Shown here: positions 57,565 to 64,000 of the stretch, piece after piece
How positions within the stretch are numbered: position 1 is the stretch's first letter
Layout: every line of letters begins with the position of its first letter
Assembly (NCBI GenBank): GCA_963662175.1
Contig: OY759214.1
Span: forward strand, 15,624,001-15,688,000
Length of the DNA stretch: 64,000 nt
From: Aradus depressus
Taxonomy: Eukaryota; Arthropoda; Insecta; Hemiptera; Aradidae
Direction of reading: 5' to 3'
Notes under the pieces: model-generated
Seen by the model: only the letters and a program-made list of their open reading frames with translations
What the model was told of the DNA's origin: nothing
Databases searched by the model: none
Made by a program: the position numbers and the translations under genes

Positions 57565-57898
57565 TTATTGTGACAAATACCTGGGCTTTAACTTCGAGGT
57601 AATATTGCTTACTACTAGAGCGCTCTTTCGTCACTCTGGTGGACATGAGCCCGACTCTACTATGGGAATCCTACATTTTGCCGACCCTAAATTTTGATTC
57701 ATGTAAGGGGGGGGGGTCTTTAACGAGTACCTAGCATCGTGCAGGCCTGGGACCATCGCTTAGCGCCCATCCGAAGGAAGGCGTGCTTAAATTTATTTTA
57801 CCTCCATGATAAATCAAACTAAGAGCCTCGGTCGGGTTTTGAACTCGCGATCTTTAGCTCAGTAAGCAAGAACGCATATCAATGAGCTATCGGCGCCC
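57565..57898 (-). mobile_element. tRNA-derived SINE, nearly full length
   Basis: Inverted copy, with a G run in the core and a clear head (GAGCTATCGGCGCCC). Confidence 0.8.
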
Positions 57899-58600
57899 TC
57901 AATAACTCACTAATTTCATGACTGATAACCATTGACCATAAGGTCAAAAAAAAAAAAAAAAAGAAAAACTCTGTGCACGTTGGTCGTCGCATTTCAGATT
58001 TGACAGAAATTGTAGTAAGAACTTTCATAAGGAACATTTTATTGTAACAGACGATTTTGTATAAAACCAACCGTTTTCACATAAACTATACTCGGTGAAC
58101 CGCTCCACTGATCTGGCTGAAATGTTGATATAATGCATTGCCACCGGAATGAGGTGTATGCATCAAGTTTCAGTCTTCTATCTCTATTAGAAGAGACTGA
58201 AACTCTTTCATTGAACTTTTCAAAACATAAATTTCGCCATTAAGGAATGTATTGTTCATTATCTTAAGAAAACCACTTGGACAAGAAGTAGAAGAAAGAT
58301 CAGTCAAGAGAGAATGAAATAAAGTAATGAGCAAGTTAAGTTGGAGTGAAGACATTCTAGAAGAAAACAGCTGGCTGGGATACGGAGAGGGGGGAGGAAG
58401 GTTTTTCCAAAACATTAACTGGAGAAGAGTCAGGTTTTATGGAGCGGACCAACAGCCAGGCCCAAACTTACTTCCAGCAGTAATTGTCAATTTATTTGTT
58501 CATTCAGAGTTAGGCACCATGTTTTACGAGAAATGGCAAGTCAAATAATATAAATTAATTACTTACACTGTTTTGACTTGCTTGAATTGATTAAGAATAG
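57899..58600. other. Intergenic sequence
   Basis: A + frame of 73 codons at 58327-58548 has no family I recognise and no convincing context. Nothing else seen. Confidence 0.4.
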
Positions 58601-58601
58601 T

Positions 58602-59920
58602 TTTACTTCCCAGCTAAACGAAGTATAGGCGAAGTTATGTAATAGGTCACAAATTCAATGTTGAGTTTTCAGCGGATTTTATGTTTTCCGTTCACCTGAT
58701 TCCAAAAATGAAAAAAAAAAAAAAAAAATGCTTTATATGTGTCCACGAGACGATATAATGAATGTATCGACACGAAATTGTATATGTGTATCCAGAACTC
58801 TCTAAGGACGACACCTATAGATTTTCAGTCAAATCGGCCAAATAAAAGGGGGCCGTTAGGAAAGAGGCTTAACACAAACACTGCAGTTGTATTGAATGTA
58901 TTGACTTGAAATTTCATATGTATATTCAATGCACTATAAGGACAACACCTATTAATTTTCAGTGGAATCAACCGAAGGGAAGGGGCGGATCAGAGGGTGC
59001 TCGACTTAGGAATCCTAATAACTGCCGATGTAATAAATGTATCGACATGAAATTTTATATTTAAATAAAAAAAAACCTATAAGGATGGTATCTAATATTT
59101 CAAGCACTTTTTTATTATTTAAAAAAGAAAATTGCTTAGACCGATGGAATTCGAACTCATTAACAATATTTTTGTGAATATTAATGTTATGTAACTATAC
59201 AAAACTTTAAGTTCCACCCGCCTTTTTTGAACATGAGGACCAAATTGAGACCATTTCTAAAAAATGCCCAAATCAAATTTGGTATACTAAATATATTCTA
59301 TCAGGGGCTATAATAATGTTAATAACATATCTATTCTAACTACTGAGTCTAATCTTGTTCACACTAAGTGGATCTTCAATATTTTCACAAAAAATGTCCT
59401 AATGATGCGGCCAGCCTAAACGAACTTGACGAAATTTCGGGACACTTACACGTCCCTTCTTCTGGTCACTACGAACCGGTCACTATGAATAGGTTCATAG
59501 TGACCAGAAGAAGGGACGTGTAGGTGTCCCGAAATATCGTCCAATAAAACAAGAAGGCACCTCTGGAAAAAAAATGCCGGAAACAACCAACAATACATCC
59601 CAGAGAAGCTTAAGAAACACATGAACTTGACGAACTCAAAATGTGAGAAGAAAACAACCATCTGTCTATATATTGACAACAAAATCAACGTGGTCCAAAA
59701 GAGACAGCACTACTTTCATTCTAGATACACCTAAAATTTCGTGACAAAAGATTCTTTCGATTGGAAGTTATCGTGTTCACATACACAGATAGACATTTTT
59801 TTCTCATTTTTGGAATCAGGAGGTCTAAAAGCATAAAATTCTGTTGTAAACTCCGCATCGAATTTTATACCGATTACATAACTGTCTGTATATTTCGTAC
59901 AACTGAAGAAGTAAAGATGT
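58602..59920. mobile_element. About 1.3-kb TIR element with subrepeats
   Basis: The left terminus TTTTACTTCCCAGCTAAACG with GAAGTTATGTAAT is mirrored, imperfectly, at 59865-59920. Inside are two to three subrepeats of the family seen at 32.2-33.0 kb (TGTATCGACATGAAATTTTA, AGGACAACACC). An inserted palindrome with family 5 cores lies at 59427-59541. No transposase recognised. Confidence 0.65.
59502..59541 (+). ncRNA. Hammerhead-like motif, family 5 (core base altered)
   Basis: GAC, CAGAAGA, A, stem GGGAC...GTCCC, GAAA, self-complementary ATAT, C, GTC. GAC pairs with GTC as stem I. The second core base is A where T is required, so cleavage is doubtful. The mirrored copy lies at 59427-59466. 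Confidence 0.35.
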
Positions 59921-60940
59921 AGATACTGGATCTAATAAACAGTGACAATTATTTACAAATTAGCTTACTAACTGGTCATTGTCCACACTGACACTAGAGA
60001 ACCTACCTCTCCAATCTCCTGAATGTCTATAGGTAGCCTAGAAGATTTTAATAATGATCAATTGTCAGATTATACCTAAACTGGAACTGTTTGGAAGGTC
60101 TCCAGTGATAACTTGATCTATAACAATCTTTAATATTTATACCAACATTATAATGACTAAAATTGGCATATTTGAATGAAAGTAAACAAATAAATTGATT
60201 ATGAAAGTATGAATATTAAGGTTACAAAACGTTCTAGATCAAAAATGAATATATGAAATTACCAAAAATAAATTATTCAGTTCGTCGACTGACAAGCAAA
60301 AGTGACTAAGTGCCAAGCACAACATTTTATACAGCAGTGAAAATAAGTTTTTTAAGTGACATTTTACAGCTAAAATTAAGTTTGTGAAGCAGTAAAATGT
60401 TTATATAAGTAAAAAAAATTATTGTGCATGAGGTAAATTAGTTAAAAACTTTACATCTATTATGTGCACTAAAAAAATAAATAAATAAACCCTCATAGTC
60501 ACAAAAATGGTGGTTAACCACTTTTACCTGCCCATAAAACTTCGGTCAGTGCAGTTGGTAATTTTTTCTCTGAATTTAATCTTTATCTATTTTTAATTTA
60601 TTTTTAAAATTACTATTAATATTTTCCTCTTATGGTCTACTGCGTTTACTACATAAACTGTTTAAGTTATGTAAATGTGATACAGTCATTGTAGGTCCAT
60701 TACTAACCTCCTCATCCGATTCCAGACTTGAAAAAATATATTGGAGGAACTCTGGAAAAAATATCAGGCTATGTATGCCCTTGGTGAATATAACAAAGTT
60801 AATTATCTCTTGCTTCTAGTGATGTCCAGTTATTTGCATAACAGGTATTTTAACTGGTCTGACACTATAACAATATGTTACTCGCTACTGAAAATATGTT
60901 CTCCTAAAAGCATGTATTAGGTATTTTTTACCATATAGCT
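59921..60940. other. AT-rich intergenic sequence
   Basis: No gene or element recognised. Confidence 0.5.
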
Positions 60941-60979
60941 CTTGAAGTCAGAAAGGGTTCCACCCACACAGTAAGACAC

Positions 60980-61362
60980 TGACGACTAAACAGATCATAT
61001 AGGAGGACCGGACATGCCAGAACAAACAAATACTCACATCTCATCAAAATAAAACCATCCCCCAACTGTGAACACTGCGATGAGACTGAGGACGTAGTCC
61101 ACATTTTCACTAAGTACAAAAAATACGACAACCAGAGACAACATGAGACGCTACTATCCAACGAAAACACATTTCTTCAAACAATAGATAACATTAATAA
61201 CATAGAAAACGTTAACAAACTATTTAAATTTATTACCAAATCAAAAATAGAATAATTCTCTTACAATTATTGTAATAAGAAGATAAATAGACCACTACAT
61301 ACTCGCTCCGGCTTTATAGGACTACAATTAGTCTTACGGCAAAATAAAAAAAAAAAAAAAAG
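60980..61362 (+). mobile_element. 3' end of a second LINE
   Basis: Reads RTGHARTNKYSHL, then NCEHCDETEDVVHIF, the C-X2-C...H zinc-finger-like end of LINE ORF2 proteins. It stops at TAG (61252-61254), then has a 3' UTR and an A run (61347-61362). The 5' part is missing, the usual dead-on-arrival form. Confidence 0.8.
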
Positions 61363-62193
61363 TCAGGAAGGAGCTGTAACTGATTTATTAACTGAATTTA
61401 TTAACAAAATAAATTTCCAAGGAACTGACGAGAGATTAAGCAAAATCTGCTGAAAAAATCCTTTGATTTGAAAAATATTAGGTATTTTATGACTGATTTA
61501 CACATTTAGATTCATCTCCTTATGTGAAATACCTGTTACAAAATATAAGGTTTTTTGTAACTGACTTTTCTTCCTACAGCTCCTAAGCTGCTCGCGCAGG
61601 CTTGTAATAACTGTTCCAAAATATAAAAATTTGTAATGGGTATTTCTTAGGATCAGTAAGAACGTATTCCCGTCCCTGGTAAGGAGCGGTTTTCAACAAT
61701 ATCCCCATACCTGCTTGTGGAAAAATAAGTTGAGAAGAGCGCCCTAGCGGTCATGATGGAACTACTAAGCATGATCATGTGGGAGATATATCCCTCCACC
61801 GCTAGGTAGCTCTGACGATCCGCAAGTTGGGTTGTACTGGCACATTGGCCAATATGTTGATGTTGCCCTACTATTCCGTCCTATATTTCCACTTTTATAG
61901 TATTATATCAATTTATAGCTTTTTATACCTAACATCTATAGTTGGCAGCAAGATTTCAAGGCAATGTAGCGCTTTATGGGCACCATGTAAGGTTGATTGA
62001 CTCATGGGGAGGAAGAAGGACAATAAATGTTTATGCATGCTTGAGTAGTATAGAAATAGAATTACAAACCAAAAAGTTCCAATAAACTCAGATTCATAAA
62101 CACTTCCTGACTGTCATCGGATAAACTCAAAGCATCATGATTTGCTTTACTTATTAATTCGATTCCTACAATTCATGGTAAATATTTACTCCC
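61363..62193. other. Intergenic sequence
   Basis: A stretch at 62030-62190 resembles the inverse of 52135-52280 (shared TCCGATGATAGTCAGGAAG and AATTGTAGGAATCGAATTA blocks), so it is another dispersed repeat. No gene seen. Confidence 0.5.
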
Positions 62194-62270
62194 TAGAGCG
62201 CCAGTAGCTCAGTGGTATTATGCATGCTTGCCTTCTGTGCTCAAGGCCGTGGGTTCGAAACCGGCATTCA
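62194..62270 (+). mobile_element. SINE head only
   Basis: Only the tRNA-like part is present: GCGCCAGTAGCTCAGTGG and GTGGGTTCGAAACC. Too divergent and badly spaced for a confident tRNA gene. Confidence 0.65.
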
Positions 62271-63680
62271 ACACAAACATTTCGTGATGCTGCCATGTAA
62301 TTCATGTTGGGTTTAAGAAATGAATAACGACAATACAGTATTTTTTAAAATTTTATTGTTTTTTTTAATTCCCATTTCGGTAAAACATCCACAAAGGATC
62401 AAAATGAACATATACAATAAACTGGGCTGAATTTTCAATAATATAAATACATCTAAATATATTTCAGGAGAGGGCAACGTCCCGAATATATTGTATTATA
62501 ATGAACGAGCATGATTGTCACTAGTCTCATTTTCGAATATATTTTACGTGCTTTTAGACATTTATTTTCTGATAAAAACAATATCAGAATGAAAGCACAC
62601 CCACTTTTTTTCTCAGCTGGATAATATCCAGCTAATAATAATATATTACCATATTATGGTATATTATCTTTTTAAAAAATTTGTTAAAAACTAAAAAAAT
62701 AGATCATTCCATCATCACGAAAAACGCTCCAAAGTTTTTCTCCTACGAATGATCTTTTTTCAGAGTTGGAACTAATATCCAGGCCAGGATGTAGTTGATT
62801 CGCGGACCAAATCTGGAGCTGCGGCAGCTGATGACGGAGACCAGCTTTCCAGTGTTCAGATTATCGGCTCCTGGCAGTGATGAAGGCCAATTGCCTCACT
62901 TACGTCCTACTCTGATCTCGAGCTAGACGACTTAAGTAAGCAGACACAGCGGCTGCACAATGTCTGTAGTTCTTCAACAATTCAAAGACAGCCGCTGCCT
63001 GTATATATGACGCGAATTTCTTCGATTGACATTTTGAAGATCTCGAAACACTTTCTACTAATCGAGCAATTCGAGTATGCGCTGATAGTATTCGCCTATA
63101 TCTTTGATATTATCTCTCAGGTCCCCCTCCACCTCAAGAGGCTCTTCTATACGATGCTCATCAGGCCCTTGGCATTACGGCTGTGCTGTCTGCGGTTCTG
63201 CCTCCGATTCTCAGATAAAAAGAATTCAGACATTCCAGAATCGGACCTAGAAGGATTATCACCAGCGCGTTTGTCCGAAACAAAACAATCCATACTGATC
63301 TTGAGATCCCTGAGATAAAAGAATGTCTGCCCATTTGTTATGTCAGTCTGTTGCGGACCATGCACGAACAAAACTCTCTGCTATGAGTCATCCCTCTCCA
63401 CCTGCCTCCACCAAGACCAGAAAGAACATCGACTGAAGAGGAATCATCACAGCGACCTTAACGAAGAGGACTGACATTGGTCAGCCGCCTCATTCAAGTG
63501 ATTTTGTTTTTTGTTTGCTTTTAGCCGAATTGAATGTAAATTGTGCCGAAATTGTCAATAAATGAGAAAAAATGTATATTATTTATGATGCGATATTCGA
63601 ATTGAACTTAGATTCGAGACCGCGAATCTTAAATAATTTCTAGCAATCAAGGTATTCGAGTATTCGCGGATATTAATTGC
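62271..63680. other. Intergenic sequence, unidentified repeat
   Basis: 62780-62860 resembles 30800-30900. A 103-codon + frame at 63007-63318 has no recognised domain. No gene can be supported. Confidence 0.4.
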
Positions 63681-63689
63681 CCATTTCTA

Positions 63690-63775
63690 CTTTAAGGACG
63701 TTAAGCGAGCCTGTATCATGTCCAGCAGAGCAACGAAAGAGTGCTCTGGTAGTAGGTGACCTCGTAGTTAGCTGT
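63690..63775 (+). mobile_element. SINE fragment
   Basis: Short piece of the SINE tail (ACGTTAAGCGAGCCTGTATC, TGGTAGTAGGTGACCTCGTA). Confidence 0.65.
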
Positions 63776-63837
63776 GAAAATATATATATAATATAAATTT
63801 TACGATGTTGGTAATAAATAAATGTAGTAATAAATAC

Positions 63838-63945
63838 ATTTTGGTGTAGAATCGTTAATATAAGTGTTTGATGGTTGTGTCTATGAGCGTGATTCTCAAG
63901 TGGCGGTGTTAAGTCTTGTTCCAAACGTATGGTGGCCATTGTGTG
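63838..63945 (-). mobile_element. Second copy of the Jockey-like LINE (ORF2 fragment)
   Basis: Closely matches 24530-24640 of the complete element (CAAACGTATGGTGGCCATTG versus CTAACGTATGGTGGGCATTG). The fragment covers the C-terminal part of ORF2. Confidence 0.8.
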
Positions 63946-64000
63946 ATCAGTCCCGTTTATATAATCCATCACCAAACAAATTGGAATATGTTTCTTAAAG

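Noticed and set aside
58327..58548. 73-codon + frame rich in Gly and Trp
   Set aside because: No homology recognised, no splice or promoter context, single occurrence.
62194..62270. Possible tRNA gene (A-box and B-box-like sequences)
   Set aside because: The sequence matches the head of the local SINE family and the arms do not form a clean cloverleaf.
63007..63318. 103-codon + strand frame
   Set aside because: No recognisable domain, no start or splice context, and neighbouring sequence is repeat-like.
1..64000. CRISPR array, operon or bacterial defence system
   Set aside because: The window is eukaryotic: spliced genes, LINEs, SINEs. The tandem subrepeats at 32.2-33.0 kb are adjacent diverged units without spacers of constant length.

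Overview
The window is AT-rich, intron-rich, repeat-dense animal DNA, almost certainly from an insect and most likely a hemipteroid. This rests on insect-type GMC oxidoreductases, a small alanine/valine/proline-rich cuticle protein, a Jockey-like LINE, and a tRNA-derived SINE whose tail resembles the insect telomere repeat. The species cannot be named from the sequence alone.

Layout. The + strand carries the 3' half of a formin of the DAAM type in eight consecutive exons (2406-2732, 3297-3433, 4394-4555, 37386-37689, 37823-37884, 38776-38968, 40013-40183, 44772-45071). They encode the end of a polyproline FH1 segment, the whole FH2 domain and a C-terminal DAD-like tail. All junctions keep the reading frame. 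The N-terminal GTPase-binding half lies upstream of the window.

One formin intron, about 32.8 kb (4556-37385), holds a second locus on the - strand: a GMC (glucose/choline dehydrogenase-like) flavoenzyme locus. Its two 5' exons, a signal peptide plus first half of the FAD-binding motif (33375-33219) and the second half (31542-31372), occur once. They are followed by six tandem copies of the large catalytic 3' exon, here named A to F in transcription order: A 23949-22558, B 21057-19709, C 17704-16299, D 15292-13860, E 10900-9471, F 6858-5483. Every copy with an intact acceptor joins exon 2 in the same phase. The simplest reading is one gene with a bank of alternative terminal exons. C, D and E look intact. 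F is open but altered. A has a frameshift. B has lost its splice acceptor and its presumed catalytic Asn. At least four further copies survive as short relics. A 4.4 kb Jockey-like LINE (24234-28636), bounded by an exact 11-bp duplication, sits between exon 2 and copy A.

Downstream of the formin (45072-64000) there is one small two-exon cuticle-protein-like gene on the - strand (54628-53150). The rest is intergenic repeat sequence: many copies of one tRNA-derived SINE, foldback elements, a TIR family with internal subrepeats, and LINE fragments.

The least expected signal is a set of small inverted-repeat elements in at least seven places (0.5-1.1, 3.8-4.0, 21.9-22.0, 42.6-43.1, 45.3-45.5, 57.1-57.3 and 59.4-59.5 kb). 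Their arms carry a hammerhead-ribozyme-like core: CTGANGA, one extra base, a short stem II, GAAA, a self-complementary stem III, one base, then a stem I strand. The families differ in sequence but keep these pairings. They may be remnants of Penelope-like or retrozyme-type retroelements.
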